Below are positions 8,149 to 15,677 of a DNA stretch of 23,674 nucleotides, in pieces. The position numbers were made by a program, and so were the translations under genes. Below the pieces are notes generated by a model. The model did not search any database and had not been told where the DNA came from. It saw nothing but the letters and a program-made list of their open reading frames with translations. Origin of the DNA: UBA2279 sp041595875 (lineage in GTDB: Bacteria > Actinomycetota > Coriobacteriia > Anaerosomatales > Anaerosomataceae); NCBI GenBank assembly GCA_041595875.1, contig JBFHJN010000041.1, positions 1 to 23,674 of the forward strand. Reading direction: 5' to 3'. Every line of letters begins with the position of its first letter. Positions within the stretch are counted from its first letter, which is position 1.

Positions 8149-9474
8149 ATGCTTGCCGAGCGACTGCTCTCTACCGCTGTCTCCATGACGCAGAAGAGCT
8201 ACTTTGCCAAAGACCCGAAGCCGGTCATGTCTTTGCCTGCTCCCGCCGCGGGCAAGGAGTACCTGCTCTACGCGCACGTGCCGTTCTGCGAGCGCCTGTG
8301 CCCGTACTGCAGTTTCAACCGGTTCCCCTTCGATGATGAGCGGGCGCGCAGCTACTTCAAGAGCCTGCGGGCGCAGATGCGCATGGTGGCCGACCTGGGC
8401 TACGACTTCGGTTCGCTCTATATCGGTGGCGGGACGCCCACGATCCTGATCGATGAGCTCTGCGAGACCATCGACCTCGCGCGTGAGCTCTTCTCCATCA
8501 AAGAGGTCTCCACCGAGACCAACCCCAACCACCTGATACCGTCCGTGCTCGAGCCGCTTAAAGACCGGGTGCAGCGCTTCTCGGTAGGCGTTCAGAGCTT
8601 TGACGACGATCTGCTCAAGCAGATGGACCGCTATGACAAGTACGGTTCGGGTGCCCAGATCCTGGAGCGCCTGCAGTCGCTGGAGGGCTTCTTCCATTCG
8701 CTCAACGTGGATATGATCTTCAACTTCCCCAGCCAGTCCGAGGAAGTTCTGCGTGCTGACATCGCGGCGGTCAAGGCGAGCAAGTGCAACCAGACGACCT
8801 TCTACCCGCTCATGGCTTCGCGCTCGGTGGAGCGCAGCTTGCGCAACACCGTTGGCATGGTGGACTACGACCGCGAGGCCCGTTACTACAAGATCCTTGT
8901 CGACGAGCTGTCCGACACCTTCGAGCTCTCCACGGCGTGGACGTTCTCGCGCACGGGTGGCGGCATGATCGATGAGTACATCGTGGACTACGAGGAGTAC
9001 GTGGGCATCGGCAGCGGAGCCTTCAGCTACCTGGACGGCAACATCTACGTCACCACGTTCTCGTTGCGCGACTACGACAAGGCCATCGGCGAGGGCCGCA
9101 TGCCGGTGGCGATAGGCAGCGCCAACAACAGCCTCGCCAATCAGATGCGCTATCGCTTCTTGATGGAGCTGTTCGGCCTGCGGCTGGACAAGCGCAAGTT
9201 CGAACGCGACTTCGGGGTCAGCGTGGAGCGAGGCCTGCGCAAGGAGATGCTGTTCTTCCGCACCTTCGGTGGCTTTGCCACGGACAACGCAGAGGAGCTG
9301 ACCCTTACCGACAAAGGCCGCTACCTCACCGTCGTGATGCAGCGTTCGATGTTCGCCGATCTCAACAACCTGCGAGACACCGCCCGCAATGCGCTATCAG
9401 CTGATGAGAGGGACCTGCTCTTCGGCGACGGAGAGCCCGCCTGTGGCGTTGACCACACCCCGCCCGTTCTCTGA
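8149..9474 (+). CDS. HemN/HemW-like radical SAM enzyme
   Basis: A 441-residue radical SAM protein of the coproporphyrinogen-III-oxidase-like family. The 4Fe-4S motif is Cys-x3-Cys-x2-Cys in HVPFCERLCPYCSF (about residues 45-55). Next come the SAM-binding LYIGGGTPT, ETNPNHL, RFSVGVQSFDDDLL and NVDMIFNFPSQSEEVL. A C-terminal HemN-like segment has YVGIGSGAFSYLDG and LTLTDKGRYL. The family includes oxygen-independent coproporphyrinogen oxidase (HemN), the heme chaperone HemW and the heme-degrading ChuW/HutW enzymes; sequence alone does not let me choose among them. GGGGAGG with an 8-nt spacer supports ATG 8149. The stop TGA runs into the purE ribosome site. Its place between purD and purE is unusual and suggests either simple co-expression or a nucleotide-linked role. 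Confidence 0.88.
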   Translation: MLAERLLSTAVSMTQKSYFAKDPKPVMSLPAPAAGKEYLLYAHVPFCERLCPYCSFNRFPFDDERARSYFKSLRAQMRMVADLGYDFGSLYIGGGTPTILIDELCETIDLARELFSIKEVSTETNPNHLIPSVLEPLKDRVQRFSVGVQSFDDDLLKQMDRYDKYGSGAQILERLQSLEGFFHSLNVDMIFNFPSQSEEVLRADIAAVKASKCNQTTFYPLMASRSVERSLRNTVGMVDYDREARYYKILVDELSDTFELSTAWTFSRTGGGMIDEYIVDYEEYVGIGSGAFSYLDGNIYVTTFSLRDYDKAIGEGRMPVAIGSANNSLANQMRYRFLMELFGLRLDKRKFERDFGVSVERGLRKEMLFFRTFGGFATDNAEELTLTDKGRYLTVVMQRSMFADLNNLRDTARNALSADERDLLFGDGEPACGVDHTPPVL

Positions 9475-9484
9475 GGAGGAGACC

Positions 9485-9946
9485 ATGGCCGAGACACCCC
9501 TGGTAGGTATCGTGATGGGCAGCACCAGCGATATGCCCGTGATGGAGGAGTGCGCCAAGCAGCTCGAGGCCTTCGGCGTGCCCTACGAGCTTGTGGTCGC
9601 CTCGGCGCATCGTCAGCCGGAAAAGGTCCATGAGTGGGCGTCCACCGCGGCCGACCGTGGGATCCGCGTGATCGTCGCGGCTGCCGGCAAGGCTGCGCAT
9701 CTGGGCGGCGTTGTGGCGGCCTTCACCCCGCTTCCGGTCATCACCGTCCCCATGAAGACGTCTGATCTGGGCGGGCTGGATTCGCTGCTGTCCATGGTGC
9801 AGATGCCAACCGGAGTGCCGGTGGCGTGCGTTGCCATCAACGGCGCCAAGAACGCCGGTATCCTGGCGACTCAGATCCTGGGCAGCGGGCTGCCCGAGTA
9901 CCGCGAAGTCATAAGTGCGATGAAGCAGGAGATGGCCGAAGGCTAG
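9485..9946 (+). CDS. purE: N5-carboxyaminoimidazole ribonucleotide mutase (PurE class I)
   Basis: A 153-residue protein, typical for class I PurE. It moves the carboxylate of N5-CAIR to give CAIR in purine synthesis. Visible motifs are IVMGSTSDMPVM (phosphate/ribose binding), VVASAHRQP with the catalytic His region, AAGKAAHLGGVVAAFTPLPVITVPM and a C-terminal GLPEYREVISAMKQEM. ATG 9485 follows GAGGAGG by about 5 nt; the upstream open frame from 9389 overlaps the previous gene and is not conserved. No purK follows in this window, so the CO2-fixing partner must be elsewhere or the enzyme could act as a class II-like carboxylase. The former is more likely from its length and motifs. Confidence 0.95.
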   Translation: MAETPLVGIVMGSTSDMPVMEECAKQLEAFGVPYELVVASAHRQPEKVHEWASTAADRGIRVIVAAAGKAAHLGGVVAAFTPLPVITVPMKTSDLGGLDSLLSMVQMPTGVPVACVAINGAKNAGILATQILGSGLPEYREVISAMKQEMAEG

Positions 9947-9972
9947 GCCTGCTGACGAGGCAAGGGGAGCGG

Positions 9973-10503
9973 ATGAGCCAGGGTAGCGAGTCACCAGCGC
10001 AGGAAGTCGAGTACGCGAGGCCTGACGAGGCTGCGCTGCGCCAGTCCGCCGCGTACCGCAGGCAGCGGCTGCCCGTCATGGCCCTGTTCCTGGTGGGGGT
10101 CGTCATATGCGCCTTCGGCTTCAGGCCGTTGGGTCAGGCGCTCGGGGCGTTGGGAGCCAGTGTCTATGACGCGATGGTGGCGGGCGGCGTGGCGCAGATG
10201 AGCGCCGGACTTGCCATCTTGCTTGTCGCCGATGGCGTCGGCTTCCTCCTGGTGCTGTTGCTCTCGCTCTTCGGCGGGCCCCGCGTGCCCTCCGGCTTCC
10301 CGCATATCGTGCTCGGCATCCTGATACCGCTGACACTTGCCGTCATGCAGGCCGAGATGTTCACCCGCACCGGTGGTGCAGGCGGGCTTGCCGACACGGA
10401 GTTCGCCCGATGGAGCTTCGTGGTGATGTTCCTGGTGACCATCGCCACCGCCGAAGGCGGCGTGGCCATGGGGCGTCATCGCCTGGAGAGACGCGCGGGC
10501 TAA
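9973..10503 (+). CDS. Small polytopic membrane protein of unknown function
   Basis: A 176-residue protein with a charged N-terminus of about 33 residues, then three or four hydrophobic segments: PVMALFLVGVVICAFGF, MSAGLAILLVADGVGFLLVLLLSLFG, PHIVLGILIPLTLAVMQAEMF and WSFVVMFLVTIATAEGG. It ends in a basic tail (RHRLERRAG). ATG 9973 follows AGGGGAGCGG. It lies 26 nt after purE on the same strand, so it is probably the last gene of the purD operon. No family is recognised and no catalytic motif is seen. It converges with the DUF427 gene with only 5 nt between the stops and no terminator hairpin. Confidence 0.8.
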   Translation: MSQGSESPAQEVEYARPDEAALRQSAAYRRQRLPVMALFLVGVVICAFGFRPLGQALGALGASVYDAMVAGGVAQMSAGLAILLVADGVGFLLVLLLSLFGGPRVPSGFPHIVLGILIPLTLAVMQAEMFTRTGGAGGLADTEFARWSFVVMFLVTIATAEGGVAMGRHRLERRAG

Positions 10504-10508
10504 GAGCG

Positions 10509-11003
10509 CTACCAGCCCCAGGTGCCCGGTCCGCCTTTGAACGGACCCACGATGTCTGATGTGATCCAGCCCCCGTAGAACTCACCGGGCTGCGGCTGGA
10601 CGACCTCGCCATCGACGAGGCATGCGCTCACCTTGGCGGGATGGAAGGCGATGTAGCCCGCGATCGAGGCATAGGCCTTGCTCGGTTCCGGGTACTGCCA
10701 CGCGGCGTCTTCGGCGATCTGATCGCCCACTTTGATCGAGAGATAGCGTGCGGAACCCTTGTACTCGCAGTAGGTGGTGCGTGAGTTCTCGCTGAGGAAC
10801 TCGTCGCGTACATCCGTGCGGGGGATGTAGTAGACCGGCGGATGGCTGGTCTCAAGTATCCTGATGGACTTCCGGGTGTCGGCGATCAGCTCTCCGGCGA
10901 AGTAGACTTCCACATGCCGCGTGGAAGGGTCGACCCTGGGTGGCCTGGGGTAGTCCCAGACGGATTCCTGCCCCGGTTCGGGCTCGATGCGCTCCGGCTC
11001 CAT
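10509..11003 (-). CDS. DUF427 (NTP_transf_9-type) domain protein
   Basis: A 164-residue soluble protein. The features VWDYPRPPRVDPSTRHVEVYFAGELIADT, PPVYYIPRTDV, TYCEYKGSARYLSI, AAWQYPEP and GYIAFHPAKVSACLVDGE are characteristic of the DUF427 family, small beta-rich proteins with no firmly established function. Here a single DUF427 unit is followed by a C-terminal tail that includes EFYGGWITSDIVGPFKG. ATG 11003 has AGAGGAG about 6 nt upstream. It starts 38 nt downstream of the CWB2 protein gene on the same strand, so shared transcription is possible, although the two products act in different compartments. Confidence 0.88.
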   Translation of the reverse strand: MEPERIEPEPGQESVWDYPRPPRVDPSTRHVEVYFAGELIADTRKSIRILETSHPPVYYIPRTDVRDEFLSENSRTTYCEYKGSARYLSIKVGDQIAEDAAWQYPEPSKAYASIAGYIAFHPAKVSACLVDGEVVQPQPGEFYGGWITSDIVGPFKGGPGTWGW

Positions 11004-11041
11004 AGCATCTCCTCTTGAGGTGATGCCAGGTACGTACCCCG

Positions 11042-12547
11042 CTAGACGCCGCCCAATGCAAGGGCGATGGATTCACGCACGATGGGCAGGATGACGGTCT
11101 CCCCGCCCAGAACATGCGGAGTGCCCGTCTCGGCGGTGTTCACCAGAAGCCTCTGGGCCACATCCGGATTCAGGCACGTCTTGGGAGTGAGGCCCAGAAA
11201 CGTTCCCATGTGTGACGCCATGACGCCACCGGCCAGCGCGTCGGGGAAGTCGTCGCCTGTTGCGATGGCCAGGCCGCCGAAGCCCAGCGAGCTTTCCGGG
11301 AGGCAGAAGTCGATGATCTTGGCGGCGGTGGTGTAGCGATTGGAACCGTACAGGCGCGTGACGCCTTCGGTACCCACCATCGAAGCGAGGTCACTGGTGA
11401 TCTGCGAGGACAGCGCGCTTGTGCCGCCCAGCATGATCGTGCGCGTGGCGCCGGTGCTTCTTATGGCCGAGGAGGCCTCGGCGGAGAGCGCGGTCGGTGC
11501 GCTGAGCAAGATCGGTCTTCCGGCATCAGCGGCAAAAGCGGACGCCGCCAGCGCGTCCGGGAAGTTCAGTCCGGTGGCGACGAAGACGGTACCGTCGAAT
11601 GTGCTGCCATCTGCCTGGATGCGGCTGACGGTCTCGTCGGCTATCAGCCTGGCGGTGTCGTAGCGGTTGGTGCCGCCGATGCGGGTGGCCTCAACGCTTG
11701 GCAACGCATCGAGCGTGTCGAAGACGCCCTGGGAGACTGCGGCCTTGCCGCCGATGACCAGGACCTCGGTTGCGCCAAGGCGGCCGATCTCTTTCACCAC
11801 GCTGTCAGCGAGCCTTGCGGGATCTGTGAGAAGGATGGGGCCGTCCACTGCTCCCGCCAGGGCTGCCGCTCCAAGCGCGTCGGGCCAGTTGGTTCCCGAG
11901 GCGATGACGACAGCCTCGGCCGAGCCGTCTTCGAAGGCCGTCTGAGAGGCTTTGACCGCTGTGTTGTAGCGGTTGCTCCCTGCCACCGGAGTGATGAACG
12001 GGGCGTAGTCGATGTTCTCGGTTATCCCGTTCAGCCGGTACGGCTTGTATGCCGTGTCTGCGCCCCAATAGGGATACGGAGTGACCCTGCAGACGGTCCC
12101 GTCGCCGGTCTTGTCCGACTGCGAGGAGCTCATCTCGTAAGCGTAGTAGGAGGCGTGGAGAGAGTCCGCCCAGCCGCCGAACACGACCGCGTGGGAGTCG
12201 TAGGCCACCAGCGCGTCGCCGGGCTGGAGCGCTTCTTTGGTCACCAGGGTCGCGTAGTTGTGGAGGGTGCGGGTTGAGGCTCCGGTCTTGGGCAGGTTCC
12301 AGGCCATTGAGGTGAAGCCCGAGCAGTCGCGCCGCCAGCCATCGGCGGGGGATGTGACGATCTCGCCGGTCTCATCGGCCCAGCCGGTCTGTGTGTAGGG
12401 GATCTTCTTGTCGATCCACTGCTGGGCACGGGACATGACCAGAGTGCGAGAGATCGCGGACGCGGGGGTTGCTCCAAGCAACACGATGGCTACGGTGAGT
12501 GCCACAAGCATGCCCATGCGTGAGCGATTCGCGGCCGAGTTATCCAT
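11042..12547 (-). CDS. Secreted cysteine-hydrolase-like protein with three cell-wall-binding (CWB2) repeats
   Basis: A 501-residue exported protein. A signal peptide (residues 1-31) ends in ATPASA. Residues about 35-185 resemble an NlpC/P60- or CHAP-type cysteine hydrolase: Cys75 in RRDCSGFTSMAW followed by His119 in YDSHAVVFGGW, with LQPGDALV between them as in peptidoglycan endopeptidases. From about 187 to the end lie three CWB2 repeats, each opening with an Asn/Gly-Arg-Tyr motif (AGSNRYNTA, IGGTNRYDTA, LYGSNRYTTA). Each contains a FPDAL-type segment (NWPDAL, NFPDAL, DFPDAL). CWB2 triplets hold proteins non-covalently on the wall. The likely role is wall turnover or remodelling. The ATG at 12547 has AGGAG about 6 nt upstream. 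Confidence 0.88.
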   Translation of the reverse strand: MDNSAANRSRMGMLVALTVAIVLLGATPASAISRTLVMSRAQQWIDKKIPYTQTGWADETGEIVTSPADGWRRDCSGFTSMAWNLPKTGASTRTLHNYATLVTKEALQPGDALVAYDSHAVVFGGWADSLHASYYAYEMSSSQSDKTGDGTVCRVTPYPYWGADTAYKPYRLNGITENIDYAPFITPVAGSNRYNTAVKASQTAFEDGSAEAVVIASGTNWPDALGAAALAGAVDGPILLTDPARLADSVVKEIGRLGATEVLVIGGKAAVSQGVFDTLDALPSVEATRIGGTNRYDTARLIADETVSRIQADGSTFDGTVFVATGLNFPDALAASAFAADAGRPILLSAPTALSAEASSAIRSTGATRTIMLGGTSALSSQITSDLASMVGTEGVTRLYGSNRYTTAAKIIDFCLPESSLGFGGLAIATGDDFPDALAGGVMASHMGTFLGLTPKTCLNPDVAQRLLVNTAETGTPHVLGGETVILPIVRESIALALGGV

Positions 12548-12619
12548 ATTGTGGCTCCTGTGTGCTGCGGCTGTACTACGACTGTGTGTATCGGCAGGGA
12601 GAGTGTACTCCCTGAATCG

Positions 12620-12991
12620 CTACTCGGATACCAAGACGGCTTCTCCCGTGGCCTGTACCGGATAAGACTCGGCCACCGGGCCTGTGAACCACGCCTGCGC
12701 CTGCATCCCTTCTTCGATGTCGTCCAGGGTGATCGGCTCGGGAGAAGCTCCGTCAACCATGCGGAACAGACCGGTCTGTGATGTGACGGTGATCGATGCC
12801 TTCGCGTCGCCGGTCTCACCGGGGCGCTCCTCCACCTGGATCGTCCCGTTGTCACCGCTCCTGCTGACAGCCGTGATGGTGCCCTCGATGTCGGCCTGGC
12901 GCGACGGCGGGGAGGGCGAGCACGCGCAGAGCGAGAAGAGTGCGGCTATCACCATGATGCAGGCTGCCTGCCGAATGATCCGTCCTGACAT
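12620..12991 (-). CDS. YobA-like (DUF3221-type) small lipoprotein
   Basis: A 123-residue lipoprotein. The signal ends in the lipobox LCAC with the lipidated Cys at 24. The mature part begins IEGTITAVSRSGDNGTIQVEE, then ITVTSQTGLFRM, ITLDDIEEGMQAQAWFTGPVAESYPVQATGEAVLV. This is the OB-like pattern of DUF3221/YobA proteins, which have no firm function. ATG 12991 follows AAGGGGGCGAC. It lies upstream of the CWB2 protein gene on the same strand with 72 nt between them, so a shared envelope-related transcript is possible. Confidence 0.8.
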   Translation of the reverse strand: MSGRIIRQAACIMVIAALFSLCACSPSPPSRQADIEGTITAVSRSGDNGTIQVEERPGETGDAKASITVTSQTGLFRMVDGASPEPITLDDIEEGMQAQAWFTGPVAESYPVQATGEAVLVSE

Positions 12992-13092
12992 GTCGCCCCC
13001 TTGTACGTGTCGGTACCAAGGACGATGTACCCCCGGCGAGCAGCCGATTCACGCTCATGTGAAACAAAGCACAAGAAAATCTCGATTCCCTC

Positions 13093-13120
13093 TTGACTAG
13101 TGTGAAGTTCACAGTATTAT
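13093..13120 (+). promoter_or_regulatory. Strong sigma-70-type promoter of the padR operon
   Basis: TTGACT (13093-13098) and TATTAT (13115-13120) are separated by 16 nt, the clearest housekeeping promoter in the window. Transcription should begin near 13127, giving a leader of about 60 nt before the PadR start. Confidence 0.75.
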
Positions 13121-13150
13121 GGAATCGCACTAGTGGTAACTTCACAGTAT
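13096..13150 (+). promoter_or_regulatory. Pair of 22-nt direct-repeat operator candidates (probable PadR sites)
   Basis: The segments 13096-13117 and 13129-13150 are near-identical, starting ACTAGTG and ending TTCACAGTAT. The first contains the perfect dyad TGTGAA-G-TTCACA (13101-13113); the second has a weakened left arm. The starts are 33 nt apart, about three helical turns. The first copy sits between and over the -35 and -10 elements and the second over the transcription start. This is the arrangement expected for autorepression by the adjacent PadR protein. Confidence 0.65.
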
Positions 13151-13187
13151 GCATAAGTTGAGAATTCAACCAGAAGGAGGTGTGACC

Positions 13188-13556
13188 GTGGAGGAGTTTG
13201 CCGACTCAATCGTTCGCAAGTTCCAAAAGGAACTGAACGCGGGCACTGTCTCCCTTGTGCTCTTGGCGATCATGGCCCGTTCCGATGAGCCGCTTTACGG
13301 CTATCAGATCGCCAAGCAGCTCGAGGGCGCAACGGATGACGGTGCACCGGTCAAGCAAGGGACGCTGTACCCCGTACTCCGATCGCTGGAGAGTCAGGGT
13401 CTTTTGTCGAGCAGGGTCGAGTCGTCTGTCTCGGGCCCGCCCCGCAAGTACTACTCCATAACCGAGGTAGGACGTGCGGTTCTAGTGAGCTGGAAGGAAG
13501 CATGGTCGCGGACACGTGACTTTGTCGAGGGAAGACTGGAGGGAGGTCGTGACTAA
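13188..13556 (+). CDS. PadR-family transcriptional regulator
   Basis: A 122-residue winged-helix repressor. After a short N-terminal helix, the text from SLVLLAIMARSDEPLYGYQIAKQLE through VKQGTLYPVLRSLESQGLLSSRV to PPRKYYSITEVGRAVLVSWKEAW is a textbook PadR domain, including the Y/F-x-x-T-x-x-G wing segment. A C-terminal helix for dimerisation follows. GTG 13188 is chosen because the ideal AAGGAGG (13174-13180) lies 7 nt upstream; an ATG at 13149 would have no ribosome site and overlap the operator. It is the first gene of a four-gene run and probably represses its own promoter, responding to an envelope stress or drug signal. The ligand is not identifiable. Its stop overlaps the next gene's start region. 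Confidence 0.93.
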   Translation: MEEFADSIVRKFQKELNAGTVSLVLLAIMARSDEPLYGYQIAKQLEGATDDGAPVKQGTLYPVLRSLESQGLLSSRVESSVSGPPRKYYSITEVGRAVLVSWKEAWSRTRDFVEGRLEGGRD

Positions 13557-14460
13557 GATGATCGATCAGTACCTGGAGCAACTGAAGGCAAGCCTTGCCG
13601 GCGCCGATCCGGCGCTCATCCAAGACGCCATGTACGATGCCGAGGAGTACCTGCGCGCGGAGATGGAGGGCGTCGGTGCCGAGGAGGCCGAGTCGCGTTT
13701 TGCCGGAGTCGTCGAGTCATACGGCACTCCCGGGGAAGTGGCCGACGCGTATCGCGAGACCGAGATCACGGTCAACCGTGCGCTCAAGGTACCGGAGCCG
13801 GCCGAGAGGCGCGGACCGTTGGCGCGGTTCTTCGGCATCCTGGTCGACCCGATAGCCTATGGATCGCTGTTCTACCTGTTCCTCTCGTTTGCCACAGGAA
13901 TCGCGTACTTCACCTTCACGGCGACGATGCTGGGCACAGGTATCGGGATGTTGATCGTGTGGGTAGGCATATTCATCCTGCTGGCGTTCTTCGCGATGGT
14001 CCGCGCGATAGGCCTTGCCGAGGGACGAATGGTGGAGGGGCTGCTTGGCGTCAGAATGCCCAGACGACCCCGCGCGTTGCTTAGGCAGGCGGACTTCGGC
14101 CAGCGCTTGCGGCACTGGTTCACCGACCGTCGCACCTGGACCTCGGTTCTCTATATGCTGCTGCAGCTGCCCCTGGGGACGTTCTACTTCAGCCTGCTTG
14201 TCACGCTGATCTCGGCAAGCGGCAGTGCGATCGCCTACCCGTTCTTGCAGGCGGCCGCGGACTACCCGCTGATCCAGTGGGGCCAGTACGGCTACATGAT
14301 CCAGCCGTGGGCGCAGCCGTTGGTGTCGATCGCAGGCGTGTTCGGCCTGCTGCTGACGCTGCACATCGCCAAGGCTCTGGGCAAGCTGCACGGAGCCTAC
14401 GCCAAGGCGATGCTCGTAGGAACGTATTCGGATTCACCTGACGCGGCCGCGGCTGCGTAG
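13549..14460 (+). CDS. HAAS-domain / sensor-domain membrane protein
   Basis: About 303 residues. The N-terminus (MIDQYLEQLKASLAGADPA, then DAEEYLRAEMEG, GTPGEVADAYRE) is a HAAS/DUF1700-like helical domain commonly paired with PadR. The rest matches the membrane 'sensor' family (PF13796 type): FGILVDPIAYGSLFYLFLSF, GIAYFTFTATMLGTGIGMLIVWVGI, then TWTSVLYMLLQLPLGTFYFSLLVTL and a final hydrophobic helix near 265-285. That gives about four membrane-spanning regions. GTG 13549 has GGAGG 6 nt upstream and overlaps the padR stop by 8 nt; ATG 13558 is an equally reasonable start. Such proteins are thought to sense or transmit envelope state to partner regulators; here the partner may be PadR itself. 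Confidence 0.85.
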   Translation: MTKMIDQYLEQLKASLAGADPALIQDAMYDAEEYLRAEMEGVGAEEAESRFAGVVESYGTPGEVADAYRETEITVNRALKVPEPAERRGPLARFFGILVDPIAYGSLFYLFLSFATGIAYFTFTATMLGTGIGMLIVWVGIFILLAFFAMVRAIGLAEGRMVEGLLGVRMPRRPRALLRQADFGQRLRHWFTDRRTWTSVLYMLLQLPLGTFYFSLLVTLISASGSAIAYPFLQAAADYPLIQWGQYGYMIQPWAQPLVSIAGVFGLLLTLHIAKALGKLHGAYAKAMLVGTYSDSPDAAAAA

Positions 14461-14480
14461 GTTTGAGGGAGTGGAGATAG

Positions 14481-15227
14481 ATGATGGACATGAGAAGGAT
14501 TGCTGCCGCAGGTGCGGTCGCGCTTCTGGCCGGGATGCTGGTCTTAAGTGCCGGGTGCGTGAGGGTCGAACTCGATGATGAGTCCGTGACCACCTCGGCC
14601 ACCGAGCGCGTGGACCTTGGCGACGCATCCAGCGCGGAGGTCAGTATCGAGATGGCGGCGGGGCAGCTCACCGTGGGCTCAGACCCGGCTGTGAGCCTTA
14701 TGGAGGCCGACTTCGACTACCGGCCTGCCACGCTGAAGCCGGAGATCGACTACACCGTGCGCGACGGGCAAGGGGAGTTGGATGTGAGCACGCCCAACAG
14801 GCCGGGGCTCAATGTGGGACCGGGCATGCGCTATGCATGGGATGTGCGCCTTGCCCAGGACGTGCCCATGCAGCTCACGGTCGGCATCGGTGCCGGTGAG
14901 ACCAGTCTCAAGCTGGGAAGCCTCTGGCTGACCGGCTTGCAGGTGGACCTGGGCGCCGGTGACGCCACCGTCGATCTTTCGGGCGATCCGCGCATGGACC
15001 TCGAGGCCGACATCAACGCGGGCGTTGGAGAGCTGACACTCGTCGTCCCCCGGGACGCAGGTGTGCGCATCATCGGCTACAAAGACGGTGTGGGTTCCTA
15101 CCAGGCGGACGGTTTCAAGATCGACGGGGACTACCTCGTGAACGATGCATATGGATCGGCGACGGTCACCTACGACATCGTGCTCCGCCGCGGTGTGGGC
15201 GACGTCGTGATACGGATGGCTGACTGA
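14481..15227 (+). CDS. Toast-rack/DUF4097-like lipoprotein
   Basis: A 248-residue lipoprotein with lipobox SAGC (Cys26). The mature part is a repetitive beta-helix-like chain rich in G-x-G turns: VSIEMAAGQLTVGSD, LTVGIGAGETSLKLGSLWLTGLQVDLGAGDATVDLSG, ADINAGVGELTLVVPRDAGVRI and a closing TYDIVLRRGVGDVVIRMA. This pattern is shared by toast-rack (DUF2154), LiaF C-terminal and DUF4097 domains, which take part in envelope-stress signalling. GTGGAG lies just upstream; ATG 14481, 14484 or 14490 could each be used. The gene follows the HAAS/sensor gene by 20 nt, so it is part of the same operon and probably its extracytoplasmic partner (inference). Confidence 0.82.
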   Translation: MMDMRRIAAAGAVALLAGMLVLSAGCVRVELDDESVTTSATERVDLGDASSAEVSIEMAAGQLTVGSDPAVSLMEADFDYRPATLKPEIDYTVRDGQGELDVSTPNRPGLNVGPGMRYAWDVRLAQDVPMQLTVGIGAGETSLKLGSLWLTGLQVDLGAGDATVDLSGDPRMDLEADINAGVGELTLVVPRDAGVRIIGYKDGVGSYQADGFKIDGDYLVNDAYGSATVTYDIVLRRGVGDVVIRMAD

Positions 15228-15267
15228 CAAGACGCGTGTCTTGGATCAACAAGGAGAGTGGATCACA

Positions 15268-15561
15268 GTGGAGCTTTTTGGAGTGTTGACTGCGGCGTCT
15301 GTCGTTGTGCAGGTGATCGCGTGGAGTGTGCTGGGGCTGCTGTTGCCGGCGTTCTGGCTGTGGATGCTGATCGATGCGGCGCTCCGTGAGGAGTGGGAGT
15401 ATCCTGGCGGCACGTCTACCAGCAACAACAAGCTGGTGTGGATACTGCTGATCGTGTTCGTGAACATCATGGCAGCGCCGTACTTCTTCATGGTGCACGC
15501 CAAGATCAAGCGCGGGACGATGCCGCGCCCGGCTGCCGGAGGCGTGACCGTAGCGCTATAG
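15268..15561 (+). CDS. PLDc_N-like small membrane protein
   Basis: A 97-residue protein with two or three hydrophobic segments: LTAASVVVQVIAWSVLGLLLP-AFWLWMLIDAAL and LVWILLIVFVNIMAAPYFFM. The W-x-L-D-A-x-R...-L-W-I-L-L-I-x-F pattern, with a short charged loop between the segments, fits the PLDc_N (cardiolipin-synthase N-terminal) family of membrane regulators. No phospholipase catalytic domain follows. GTG 15268 has AAGGAG 11 nt upstream; a TTG at 15241 is less likely. It is the last gene of the PadR operon, 40 nt after the toast-rack gene and just before a terminator, which places it in the envelope-response module. Confidence 0.75.
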   Translation: MELFGVLTAASVVVQVIAWSVLGLLLPAFWLWMLIDAALREEWEYPGGTSTSNNKLVWILLIVFVNIMAAPYFFMVHAKIKRGTMPRPAAGGVTVAL

Positions 15562-15583
15562 CAGCGGACAGCAAGCACGCGTG

Positions 15584-15612
15584 AAAGGCCGTCCTTCCCG
15601 GGCGGCCTTTTT
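15584..15612 (+). terminator. Rho-independent terminator of the padR operon
   Basis: AAAGGCCG (15584-15591) pairs with CGGCCTTT (15603-15610), followed by a T tract to 15612. It lies 22 nt after the PLDc_N-like gene. Confidence 0.85.
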
Positions 15613-15677
15613 CGCTTTTCGCCAACATAGTGAATAATGATGCAATCGTTGTGAATATCGCCGAGGAGGACCCGCAC

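Noticed and set aside
6754..8697. Very long minus-strand frame opposite purD and the radical SAM gene
   Set aside because: It mirrors two clearly conserved enzymes; its composition is a by-product of GC-rich codon bias.
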